DNA of 64,000 nt, taken from positions 682,001-746,000 of the forward strand of contig NC_133914.1 of assembly GCF_964199755.1 (NCBI RefSeq), in the 5' to 3' direction. The stretch's first letter is position 1. Each line of letters opens with the position of its first letter. Below are positions 12,667 through 22,560 of the stretch, piece after piece. The notes beneath the pieces were generated by a model. The model was not told the DNA's origin, did no database searches, and saw nothing but the letters and a program-made list of their open reading frames with translations. The DNA comes from Larus michahellis (taxonomy: Eukaryota > Chordata > Aves > Charadriiformes > Laridae). Position numbers and translations under genes: made by a program.

Positions 12667-13099
12667 GATGGCTGCAGCTGGACAGTCCCTGTCAGTGCGT
12701 AGTTGTCGTAGGTTAGCTTCTCTGGTTGCCTCCCATTCCACAGGATTTATATTTTATATATGTTTCTGTATATATTTCTATATAAATATATAAATGACTT
12801 GAGAACTGTAAATTATTCCTTGCTGCACTCCGCTGGGAGCAGAGAGGGAGGATTCTGCGGAGTAGACAGACCTGCACTGCCCAGATTTGGTGACTGGGAA
12901 GTTTCACTCTTGCCTTCCACTGCCTCTCCTTAGTGTGTCTAAAAAGAAATCACTTCCTTTCTTTACTCTCTCCTCTGAAATAACCACCCTTGGAAAAGAA
13001 TAATTTAAGTAGAAGTAGCATTTGCATTTCAGGTTAGGTGGAAAGACGGCCATGAAATTTCTTTTTGGTTTTTTTTTTCCCCCTTTTTTTTCTTGGTTT

Positions 13100-13101
<2 letters not shown>

Positions 13102-13130
<29 letters not shown>
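13102..13130 (+). repeat. T29 homopolymer in the HDAC1 3' UTR
   Basis: Twenty-nine consecutive T within a 70-nt pyrimidine-rich block (from 13067). Exact length is likely polymorphic or uncertain in assembly. Confidence 0.85.
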
Positions 13131-14270
13131 GGTGGGAGAATCTGAGTTCCCAAACGAAGCCTGTGAGAGACTGACTATTCCTTTGGTCTTCAGTTCGATT
13201 CCACCATGGCAAGTAACTGCAAGCTGGTGCCGCTTCTCAGGGTCAAATAGTGCAGTTCTTGAATAGAGTTGGCTACCTCCCTGCAGCAAACTTGTGGAAA
13301 GAGACGAAGCAGCTTAAAAGCAATCCGAAAAGCGCTTTGGTGAATCAGCCCGAGCGCCCGGCAGGTGCGGATCTGGAAAATGCAGAATGAAAATCACCCA
13401 AATCTGGCGGTTAACATTTTCCAAGATCTTGCCCATCCCGTTAGTGGGGCAGCATTATGCCTCTGGAGGAAGAGAAGGGGTGAAATTTTTATACCTTTTT
13501 TTTCTATACCTATGCCCCTCTTTGGGGGAGGAAGCGAGTCACTGCCCGTTTGGCCGCCTGCTTTGCTTTCCCTGCTCGTTTCCCCTGGGCTACGCGTGCC
13601 GCAGTGTGCTTTCTCAGCACTGGTCTGTGTCCTGGGCTCAAACCACTGCAGAAATTCCCAACTTCCCTAAAGGCCGATCCCGGCTGAAACCTCTTGTGAC
13701 ACTCACGGGAAAACTCTGAAGTGAAGTACACATGTTTTCGAACAGAACCTTTCCTCTCTCTTGCTCTCAAGGCCAGTAAACACGGAGAAGCTTTTTATCG
13801 GCCCTGGGAGCTGTTACCGTTACAAGGGAACAGCAGATGGGGCTCTGTACGTTTCTGTAACTGCTCCTCTTCCTCCTCCCACGCGTTATCTCACGCCCAG
13901 AGGGCTTTCGTGACCAGAACTGGCCTTTCTTTTGCGTCTCCTTTTGTACAGCTGATCATTAGGTGAGCTTTTGGTGAAATGCTTTGCAGAAGTTGGGCAG
14001 GCAGTTTTGACTCGCTGCTCTCCTTTCTCAGGGGGATTCCTCTGGCCGTAAGAGGATCTGTACCTCCCACGGAGCGCTGCTGATGGGTTCAACTCTAATA
14101 ATGCTGCTAACTTAACACAGGTTATTTTTTTAAATGTTTTATTTTTTTAAATACTTTTTTTCCCCCTTTTCCACCGTGAGTTTTTTAGTCTTTTTGAATC
14201 CGAGTGACGTGTCACTCCCGCTCTTCAGTGTTTGTATGTGAAGCGAGAGAGATCAGTGTATCTTTGTGTC

Positions 14271-14288
14271 GGGGGGGGGGGGGGGGGG
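14271..14288 (+). repeat. G18 homopolymer in the HDAC1 3' UTR
   Basis: Eighteen consecutive G about 55 nt upstream of the poly(A) hexamer. It could form a G-quadruplex in RNA. Length is assembly-sensitive. Confidence 0.85.
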
Positions 14289-14341
14289 ATATATTGTGGT
14301 TTTTTAAAGATGCTTTTATTTTGAATTTTGAGAACCTTTGT

Positions 14342-14347
14342 AATAAA
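14342..14347 (+). promoter_or_regulatory. HDAC1 poly(A) signal AATAAA
   Basis: Canonical hexamer in a TTTGTAATAAAACTGG context, followed by T- and GT-containing sequence suited to cleavage and downstream elements. Confidence 0.75.
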
Positions 14348-14360
14348 ACTGGTACATTTC

Positions 14361-16370
14361 TATGGTTGGCGTGAGTTTGTACTACTTTGTGCTGAGAGGA
14401 GACGCTTGGTTAGAGTGGGAGTTGCGTTTCTTTTCACAGCTATTGCTGGGAAATGGCGCGGTACCTGGGTCGCCATCGCGCCGTGCTGTAGGTCCCAGCC
14501 ACAAGCCCTGGCAGCTGTGATAAGGCTTTGGAAAGAACAGCGAGGTGAGCCGTGATTGCTCCCCCCTCCGTCACAAGGAGGGCTGGATGTGTTGGTTCAA
14601 ACGAAGCAAAATGGTCCCTGAAGCATTTTGTTTGGAACGCGCTCTGTGCTGCATGTGAAACGTTGCTTTAATTTCTTCTGTAGACGTTTATTCCCCCTCT
14701 GCGTTTCATAAAATAGCCTTGAAATTCTCCACGTGCCCTTTCTCTCCAGAAAAGGCAAGTCGAAATACCGTGGGTTTTGTTTGCTCGCAGCTCTTCTACT
14801 ACGGGTCACCGAGGCAGTTCTGTCTCTCCTACCTTACAGCTGGGCTCTCCTCCGGCAGCATCGCTGCTGCTCACTGGGGCTGGGGCGTGATGGGCACGAC
14901 GGCGCCGCATGCAGCCGATGCTCCGAAAGCAATGCTAAGCCAGAAAAGGAGCAATAAGGTATGGGAAGGGAGTATCTTTTGGATGAACTGAAGTGGGTTT
15001 TGTCTGGTATTCCAGTGAAAAAAATTCTTTCATACAATTGGGAGCGGGTTAAGTCTGCAACTGAATCACACCTGAAAGGGACACAAAAGGTTCATAAGCC
15101 GCATCTCTTTAAGAGAAAGCTTTGCCTGGCAACAGTTGACTTCCATCGCTGCAGTAATACTCCAGGAAACTCAGTTATCCTTTCCACCAGACAATTGAAA
15201 TCCTCTCCTCCTTGAACAAAAACAACTGCACAATTGGAGTCTCCCCTGCTGGATCGCGCACGCCGATCTGCGGCCGCAGTCCTCCTCCTCCGCCAGCGCT
15301 CCTTAAAATGGCTGCCGCGATGCTGCACGGCGTCTCGCCGGGGCACAAAGCAGCTGTGTCTCGCATGACAGCCCGCCAGCAAGCTTAGAACGAATTTACA
15401 GACCACAGTGCCTACATTTAAAACACTTTTTTCTTTTTTTTTCTTTTAAGCCCCCCAGATGACTAGGGATGAGCACCCTGCTGCCTTTGGAAGGTCACTT
15501 GCCTTAGTTTCCCACTACTGCTAGGAGGATGTGCTGCATAAAACGAAGAGTTTTGAGCATTTCTACCTACCTCAAGGGCTGCGGAAGCGCCGGGCAGGTC
15601 CTTGCCCCAGGCCCTTCCTTGCCAGGGTGGTGCCAGTTGGGCAAACACCTCTCCTGGCTTTTCTCCATCTTCTTTGCCAGCCAAAACAGCAGGGGCAGCG
15701 ATTAGGTGGGAATTAGGAGCAGGCCATTAAATGGAGGGGCCTAAGCTGGCAGGAGGAGCCCCCGGGGGGGCTGCAGCCTCGGAGATCTGAGCTGCCGGAG
15801 AGGGACAGGGCTCCGTCCCTCCACCGGCTCGGGAAGAGCCACCTCGGAGCCTGTGCGGAGTCACAGGAGAAAGGAGGGAGGCAGCCATTGTGTGCCTCCG
15901 CTTTCTACGGCAGTAAATCCCCGCTCCCAGCGCGTAGCTCTCGTGCTCTAGCACGTCTTTTCAGGAAAGAGGAGCCACTCCTAGTCTAAAGCCACCAAAA
16001 AAAAAAAAAATTTTAAATTAAAATTCAAGAAACAAAGCCTGAAATGGGAATTTCACCCCGTAGCCCTCCGGGGCCCCGCCTTATGAGAAAAGGCTTTTTT
16101 TCTTCCCCCCCCAACAGGGCAAAAATGGGTTAGATCCCTAAGAAAACAGGTACGGAGCAGCCAGCTGAAGAGCGACCCAAAGGTAGCGACAAGAGGCTTG
16201 TGTGGGAAAGTCCTTTGTGGCTGTAGCTCTACATCTGCTGCAAGTCAATTAACGGCGGGCAGAGCCAGGGCTGGAGCGATTAAACGCAGCAGCTGTTGAA
16301 CTAAATAAGCAACTGCGATCTTCCCCGGCCCTCGTCTGGCACCCGGGACAAGAAGGACTCGAGCTCACCC
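14361..16370. other. Intergenic DNA between convergent HDAC1 and MARCKSL1 3' ends
   Basis: No gene recognised. There is moderate GC with an A-rich tract at 15998-16020 and a CG-rich patch at 15240-15320. Open frames here are short and unsupported. Confidence 0.65.
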
Positions 16371-17157
16371 ATAAAGGGGTCACCATTTATTCCCTTCAAA
16401 TGGTACAAGAAAGGCCATACAGCTTGTGTTTTTGTGGGTGGGTTTCTTTTTTTTTTTTTTAGAAGTTAGAAAATTGCAAATCAAGTGTTTTGGCCATTAA
16501 AAAATTATTTACAGAGAAAACAAATGTGGCTTCACATTATACAGCTGGCCGGCCCCCTCCCTCCACCCACACCCTAAAAGTTATCCCTTAGAAGCAGAAT
16601 TAAACACAGCGGACTTACAAGCTTTATGGTTTTAAGCCAATAGTAAGACATTGTAAAAAACTAACCAGATTAGCTTTTAAACCATCGATTTCTATAAAAA
16701 GCACAAAATACTTTAAATGAAGTCAGAACCAGGAATGTAAACTGAGAAAAAAAAAAAAAAGAATCCATCGAACAGTCAGTGGTTTGCTGGGCTTCGGGCG
16801 CTGCCGGGGGGAGAGGGGACAGTCCGGAGACCAGCAGAGAGACCGGAGCGGGACGGGGGAGCTGGCTTCTTACAAACTGTAAATTCCAGTTACGTCCAGG
16901 ATAGTCTTCCTCCCCAGTTTTAAAGGATTCAAGGTAAAACTGCTCCGAGTTGTGGTGGCAGCGGTGGGAATCCAAACCGGCTTTCTAACAGGGGAGGGGG
17001 GGAAGAAATACCGGGAGGAGGGGGGGGGGTGTCTTAGAGAGCGTTGTCAGTCCTGGGTGGGACGGGGAGGTGCGGGGGCACGGCGGCGAGTCCGTGGTGT
17101 TACCGGGATGGAGAGGATGGCGTGAGAGTCTTAAACCGGGACGATGCCAAGCGGGTT
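16370..17157 (-). other. MARCKSL1: MARCKSL1 3' UTR
   Basis: About 0.8 kb from the stop to just past the minus-strand AATAAA at 16386-16391. AT-rich patches and an A14-type tract (16746-16760) contrast with the GC-rich coding exon. Confidence 0.7.
16386..16391 (-). promoter_or_regulatory. MARCKSL1 poly(A) signal
   Basis: Minus-strand AATAAA (TTTATT on +) at the end of an A/T-rich UTR; the likeliest transcript end. Confidence 0.65.
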
Positions 17158-17748
17158 CTACTCTTCCTTCTGCTCCGGGGCCGTCGTAGGCTCAGGCCCC
17201 GCGGGTTTCGAGGGCTCCTCCGGTTTGGCCGTGTCCCCGGGGCTTTCCCCCGCCGGCTGCTGCTTCTCCTCCTCCTCCTCCTCGCGTCCCCCGGCTCCTC
17301 CATCCTTGGCCTCGGCTCCCTGCTGCTGCCCGTCCCCGGGGCTGCCCTGCTCCTCCGCCGTCCCCTCCTCGGGGGGGGCCGACGGCTCCGTGCCCCCGGC
17401 CGAGCACACGGGGTTCTCCTCCGCCTTCCCCTGCTCCTCCGTCGGAGAGGACCCAGAGGAGTCCCCGGCTTCCTTCTTGTTCTTGCGAAACGAGATCCCG
17501 CTCAGCTTGAAGGATTTCTTGAACGAGAACTTCTTCTTCTTCTTGGGGGTGTCCTTGGGGGCCGCGGCACCTTCGGGTTTGGCGTCCCCTCCTTCGGCGG
17601 GGGGAGCGGGCTCGATGGCGTCCCCGCCGCCCGCCTCCCCCTTGCTCTCCTCCTGGAGGGGCTCGGCCGAGCCGTTGCCGTTCACGGGCGCCCCTTCGCC
17701 CACCGCCTTGGGCGTCATGTCCCCGTTGAACCTCAAATGGCCGTTTTC
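17158..17748 (-). CDS. MARCKSL1: MARCKSL1 exon 2 with effector domain
   Basis: Begins ENGHLRFNGDMTPK after a CCGCAG acceptor and ends EQKEE then TAG, 196 residues. It contains the basic effector segment and long acidic Pro/Gly/Gln-rich flanks. Confidence 0.95.
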   Translation of the reverse strand, partial: ENGHLRFNGDMTPKAVGEGAPVNGNGSAEPLQEESKGEAGGGDAIEPAPPAEGGDAKPEGAAAPKDTPKKKKKFSFKKSFKLSGISFRKNKKEAGDSSGSSPTEEQGKAEENPVCSAGGTEPSAPPEEGTAEEQGSPGDGQQQGAEAKDGGAGGREEEEEEKQQPAGESPGDTAKPEEPSKPAGPEPTTAPEQKEE

Positions 17749-18322
17749 CTGCGGAGAAAAGGGGGGGATAAAACGGGGAGGGGGGAGCAGAGCACGGCGT
17801 TAGGCACAGCCGGGACCCGGCGCCCCCTCCCCAAGACCCCCCACCCAGCCGGGAAAGGGGGGGCACCGGGCATGGATGGGGTGCAGCGGGCACGGGGAGG
17901 GGGTGCAGCCCCGGGAGGGATGCACGGCGTCGGGGTGGGGGGGGGGACACACAGAACACACACAGTTCGCTGCCACCGGGCGGCGCCCGCGCTCCACGCC
18001 CGGCCCCGGGGCGCGGCGGCGGGGGGAGCCCCCGCCCGGTGCCGGGGGGAGCCCGGGGCGCGGCGCGGGCGGTGCCGTATCGCTCCGGTGCCCGTCGGGC
18101 AGGAGGGTCCCCCGGGCCGCCGCCGCCCCCATCCCCCACGAGCGGCCGCCGCCTTTGTCCGCCCGCCCCCCGCGGCGGGGCGCACGGCGCGGCTCCCCGG
18201 TGCGTCCCCCCCCCGGTACTTACCTGCCCGTTGGCTTTACCGGGCTCGGTGGCGGCGGCGGCGTGGCCGGCTGGCGGAGCGCCGGCCTCCGCCTTGGCCG
18301 CCTTGGAGCCCTGGCTGCCCAT
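17158..18322 (-). CDS. MARCKSL1: MARCKSL1 (MARCKS-like 1, MRP/MacMARCKS)
   Basis: Myristoylated PKC substrate that binds PIP2 membranes, calmodulin and actin. Two exons (18224-18322, 17158-17748) give 229 residues (human 195). It starts MGSQGSK, an N-myristoylation signal in which Gly2 is acylated. The exon junction falls at NGQ/ENGHLRFNGD, matching the MH2-type junction of the family. The effector domain KKKKKFSFKKSFKLSGISF followed by RKNKKE lies at about residues 107-131. The rest is Ala/Glu/Pro/Gly-rich and disordered, longer than in mammals. The effector has Ser where mammalian MARCKSL1 has Pro, so it resembles MARCKS there. The short length and IEPAPP motif favour MARCKSL1 over MARCKS, as does the position next to HDAC1. 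A CpG island covers the gene. Confidence 0.95.
17749..18223 (-). other. MARCKSL1 single intron
   Basis: A 475-bp very GC-rich intron with GTAAGT and CCGCAG ends. The large open frames on both strands here come from CpG-rich composition and lack stop codons by chance. Confidence 0.85.
18224..18322 (-). CDS. MARCKSL1: MARCKSL1 exon 1 coding part
   Basis: Encodes 33 residues, MGSQGSKAAKAEAGAPPAG through KANGQ, and ends in CAG/GTAAGT. The ATG context is good (CACCATGG). The Gly2 start fixes the reading frame. Confidence 0.95.
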
Positions 18323-18600
18323 GGTGCGGACCGTCGGGCGGACCCCGCCGCGGCGGCTGCGCTCGGCGGGCGAGCGGCGCCGAGAGGGAATGGGCAGAGC
18401 CCCCCGCCGCCCCGCTAATAAGGCGCGGAGCGGGGGCGGGCCGGCGCCGAGCCCGCCCCGGGGGCGGGGGACCGCGATGGAGCCACCGCCCCGGAGGGGA
18501 TTGGGGGGGACCGACGGGGCCGTTCCCCCCCACCGGCCCCGGCTCGGCGACCCCCGAGGCCGGGGCAGCCCCGGCGGGGGCGAGAGAAAGCTGTGAGGAG
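18323..18600 (-). promoter_or_regulatory. MARCKSL1 5' UTR and CpG-island promoter
   Basis: Dense CpG and GGGGCGGG/CCCGCCCC Sp1-type boxes upstream of the ATG. On the minus strand a TTATTAG stretch near 18413-18422 is the only AT-rich, TATA-like element, about 95 nt before the ATG. The start site is inferred only. Confidence 0.55.
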
Positions 18601-18647
18601 GCGGTGGGGAGATGGGGGGGGGGGCTGCTCCCCCCACCCACCGCACC

Positions 18648-19190
18648 CCCCAGCCCCAACATCCCCGGGGTGCTGCTCACCCCAGCCCCATCACCGCCAG
18701 GGTGCTGCTCATCCCAGCCCTGACACCCCTGTGGTGCCTCTGTCCCCAGCCCCGTCACCCCTGGGGTGTCTCTGCCCCCCGTCCCCTCACCCCTGCGGTG
18801 GTTCTCGTCCCATCCCTGTCACCCTCAGGCTACCTCTGCCCCCAGCCCTGTCACCCCCAGGTGCTGCTCATCCCAGCCCCACCACCCCCGGGGGTCCCTC
18901 TGCCCCCAGCCCTGTCACCCCTGAGCTTCTAGCCCCCACACCTCTGGGGTGTCTCTGCCCCCAGCCCTGTCACCTCTGGGGTGCTGCTCATCCCAGACCC
19001 ATCACCCCTGGGAGCGTCCCGTGGTACCACTCGTCCCAGCCCCATCGCCCTGGGGACAGTCTCAGGGTGCAGGTTGCCTCAGTCCCATCACCCCAGGACG
19101 CTCCTTCCCCCAGGGGTCCGCTCACCCCAGCCCCAGCACCACAGGGTACTGCTCACCCGGCCCTATCATCCCCCGGAGGGTCCTGCGGCG
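18648..19190. repeat. GC-rich minisatellite, unit of about 35 bp
   Basis: Degenerate tandem units built on CAGCCCTGTCACCCCTGGGG and TGCTGCTCATCCC or TGTCTCTGCCC, about fifteen copies. Because the unit is stop-poor, long open frames run through it; they are not genes. Confidence 0.85.
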
Positions 19191-20354
19191 GGGGACACAC
19201 AACCCGGCTCCCTGCCCCGCTCTGCCCCTGGCACGCAGACCGGCTGGTTTTTCCCCGCTGGTTCTTCCTCCTCTGCTTTCCTGGAAAGGCAGAGCTCAGG
19301 AGAAAGAGAAAACGGGACTAAACCAAAGTGGATGCTGACGCTGGCAAGGGGCCTGCAGCTTCCTGGTGCTGCCAAGGCCACCAGCCGCAGCTTCGCCGCA
19401 GCACGGAGCCACCAGTGGCCGTGGGGGACTCCCCTGGGGGGGCTCCCTTGGCACCCTGGCACAGCTGATTTCACTGAAGGCACCCAAAAATCAAGACCCC
19501 TTTGTGCCTAGCCAAGCATTCCCTGGCCACTGTGCCGGTGGCTACCACGGGCCAGCCTCCCAAGAGCCGTGTCCTGAGCCCCGTGACCCCGGCACCTTCC
19601 AGCGATCCCGCTCCTGCCAAACCAGCCCCAGAGATGCCGCGGGCAGGCGGGACCCCCCCCAGGCCCCCGCACCCAGCTGTGCCGCAGAGCCCACGCAGGA
19701 TCAAGGCCAGCGTCTCCGAGGGGGAAAACAATGTGCCGCTGTGTGCGCTCCGCCAACAAGGTCATGTTTTGTCTCTGTCCTCCCTCCTCCCCCCGGCACA
19801 CATCATCTCACCCCCGTTAGAGCGAAATTTCTCTGTTAATTAAAACAGGCGGCATCTTCCTTATTGACTTTTGGTTGCCAGTTGATAAAGCCGTTGAATG
19901 GCTGCTGGGCTGCTGCCGGTCCGTCCGCCCGCGCCTTCGGCCATCTGCAAGAGGGAGAGTTGCCCGAGCGGCCGTCCGGGCTGCAGAGGAGCTGCGGAGG
20001 ATGTACCCCGTTTAAAAGCACGTGCTTTTCAGAGCGTAGCGAGGCGGTTTGCTTTGGGAAGACAAACAGTCCCAGCCAGTGCATTGAATTAGGCAGCAAA
20101 CACGCTCTGTCTTCTGCCACTTGTTCCTGGGCACGAGCTCCAGGCCAGTGTCCCCAACCATTACCTGCTGGGGAGCAAACCCGGCAGAGCCGCGGCTGGG
20201 GAGCCCTTCCCTCTGCCCCGTCTGGCGTGGGGCAGCGTCTGTGCCAGCCCCACACTTTTCTTTCCACCTTCTGGGACTCATTTTCTGTCTTTCTGCTGAT
20301 GTTCATTTTGTCCTGGCTCTTCTCCGCAGGAATGCAAAGAGTCTTCATGCTGCT
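19191..20354. other. Intergenic, no gene
   Basis: Unique-looking GC-rich sequence with one AT-rich patch at 19830-19870. Nothing recognised. Confidence 0.55.
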
Positions 20355-20717
20355 GTCCCATCCCGTCCTGTCCCGTCCCATCCCATCCCATCCCATCCCA
20401 TCCCATCCCTTCCCACCCCATCTCATCCCATACCATCCTATCTCACCCCATCCCATCCCATCTGACCCCATCCCATCCCATCCCTTCCTGCCCCACCTCA
20501 CCCCATCCCAACCCATCCCATCCCGCCCAATTCCACCCCGTTCCCATCACATCCCGTCCAATGCCATCCCATTCCATCCCATTCCCATCACATCCAATCC
20601 CATCCTATCCTGTCCCATCCCCATGCCATTCCCATCCCATCCCTTCCCATCCCATCCCATCCCATCCCATCCCTTCCCATCCCGTCCTGTCCCATCCCGT
20701 CCTGTCCCATCCCATGC
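20355..20717. repeat. (CCCAT)n microsatellite, about 360 bp
   Basis: Pentanucleotide CCCAT array with scattered CCCGT, CCCTT and ACCCC variants, purine-rich on the minus strand. It creates open frames of Ser/His/Pro repeats on + and Gly/Trp/Asp/Met repeats on -, which are not proteins. Confidence 0.95.
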
Positions 20718-22170
20718 CCCACCGCTGCAGCGGGAGCGCATTGTGGCCGTGCTGAGCAAACCCGAGCCAGCACCGGCTTTCGCAGCGCCTGTCGGAGACC
20801 GTCCATCCGTGCGACAGCTCCCGCCCTCCTGTACCGAAGCCGCGGGGAGCGCTGAGGTGAGCAGCACCCGTCACCCACCGCCGTCCCCGCTGCGGGCGCT
20901 GGGGGCTGGGAGGGGGCTCCGGGGGTGCAGCCTTCGGGGTGACGGTGGTAGCCTTGGTGCGGGGCTGGGGACGCAGACGTGTGTCCCGCGCCGTGAAACC
21001 GGCTGCTTGCTGGAAAGGTGTTTCCTTCAGCGGAGGGCTGGACGAGTGGCCGGGCTTGTTCGAGGGGGTTTTATGGGGCTGGGGCCGCGGTGCTGCCGCC
21101 GTGCTCCGTGCCGCTGGCTCAGCCGGGGCTGCTGGGCTCGGCCCCCCCCGTCCGCCCAAAAGCTCTTCCAGCTTTTGCTGGAGGGGAAGAAAGTGCTTCA
21201 CACCCCGCTGGGCCCCTCCGCAGCGCTGGGCGGGCAGCGCTGGAGCGACGGGAGGCACACGGGATGGCTCCGCAGGGCGGCTTCAGCGTGAGTGGGGAGG
21301 TCAAGATGCGGAGCTGCTGTGGAGGGGGGGCAGCCCCCTGCCGCCATCGCAGCACACCTCGCATGCGGTTTCCGAGCGGCTTCCGTCTCCGAGGAATCCC
21401 CAGTCGCCACATCTCTCTTGATCCCGGCTTTTCATGAAATCCCTCTTCTGCGGCGCTGCGTAAGGGATGTGTTTATAAATAGCCCCGTTCCCCCGTGGAT
21501 TCCCGGCCGTGCCTCCTCTTCCAAGGCCCGGCTCCGCTGCAGATGTCCCCTGCCAGCGCTGATGGCAGCGGCATCAGGAATGCTCAGCGGTGCTTGGTGC
21601 AGCCACGACGGCAGCTGCCGCTGGTGCCGGAGCCCCGGTGCTCTGTGGGGCGAGGGTGGGTCCCCCCGGACAGACCCGCGGCCGGTTGTTCTGGCTCTTA
21701 ACCTGGGAAGAGGCTTTTTTCCTCCTCCACGTGTCACGGGGGGTATCGGTGGCACGGAGCGGCCGGAGCTGCCACACAGGCGCCGGGGCTGGGGTGGTCA
21801 CACCGGGAGAGCAGGTGGAGGGCAGAAACCCACTGACGGGTTTCCAACACCAACCCAAACCCTCCCAGTGGAAACCAGCACAGCCGCCAGCCCCTCGCCG
21901 GGGTCCCGTCCCTCCGACGCCACCTCGGCCGCAGGTCGGGCTCCTCCGTGCCCTGGCGTGGGGCAGGGAAGTGGAGCCGGGTGGAGGATGCTCCGGCTCC
22001 ACGCGGGGTCTCCCCCGGCTCCCGGGGCTTTGGCTGCTCGGGAAGTGCCAGGGATTTGCAGGGTGCGGGCAGACGGACAGATTAGGGGTCTGTCTGCTCC
22101 TCCGGCAGATGGACAGGGAGACAAATCTGTCTGCCTTCTCCGCGCCCTGCTCCTGCCTAAAAGGCCTCGG
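20718..22170. other. Intergenic, GC-rich, no gene
   Basis: GC-rich sequence with long chance frames on both strands that shift freely and have no splice logic. No repeat family recognised. Confidence 0.55.
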
Positions 22171-22189
22171 GGATGCAAGATCTCGGCGG

Positions 22190-22560
22190 ATGTTATTTTC
22201 CACTTTCCAGACCTACTTAAACTGCGTGCTGATTATTAATTTATGAGGTGTTAAGCACTGACGGGCTGCAGGGAGAGCGGCGGGCGCAGCCCCTGCGCCG
22301 GGGGTTGCAGGAGGGTGCAGTTCCCAGCCCCATCCCTGCTCCTGCTGCCCGCCGTATTCCCCCAGCCCTTAATGAAGAATTAATGCAATTATTTATTCAT
22401 GTATCTGGAGCCATTCACAAGCCTCTGATCATCTGCTCGAGGATTTTAACCGAGTTAGCGGGGGCCCAGTCAGGGCGACCAACGGCCCTGGGAATAAAGC
22501 AGAGGGATTTCCATATTGATTTATAAATAGCAAAGGAATTAGCTAATTAGATCTCTCTGG
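22190..22560. promoter_or_regulatory. AT-rich island, candidate conserved non-coding element
   Basis: In a more than 65% GC neighbourhood this block has TTATTAATTTATGAGG, TTAATGAAGAATTAATGC and TAGCTAATTAG homeodomain-type motifs and looks unique. An enhancer is inferred from composition only. Confidence 0.35.

Larger units (their letters stand above)
12667..14360 (+). other. HDAC1: HDAC1 3' UTR
   Basis: Runs from the TAA to about 15 nt past an AATAAA at 14342-14347. It is long (about 1.7 kb), with U-rich blocks at 13060-13130 and 14120-14165 and a G18 tract at 14271-14288. Its extent is inferred from the hexamer; no closer canonical AATAAA was noticed. Confidence 0.75.

Noticed and set aside
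17044-18723. Open frames of 559 codons (+) and 484 codons (-, 17192-18646) over MARCKSL1
   Set aside because: They are shadows of a CpG-rich island. The real frame is the spliced 229-residue MARCKSL1, supported by the myristoylation start, splice sites and effector domain.
19864-21291. 475-codon + frame containing Ser/His/Pro repeats
   Set aside because: Its middle is the CCCAT microsatellite; the flanks have no domain, and alternative frames are equally open.
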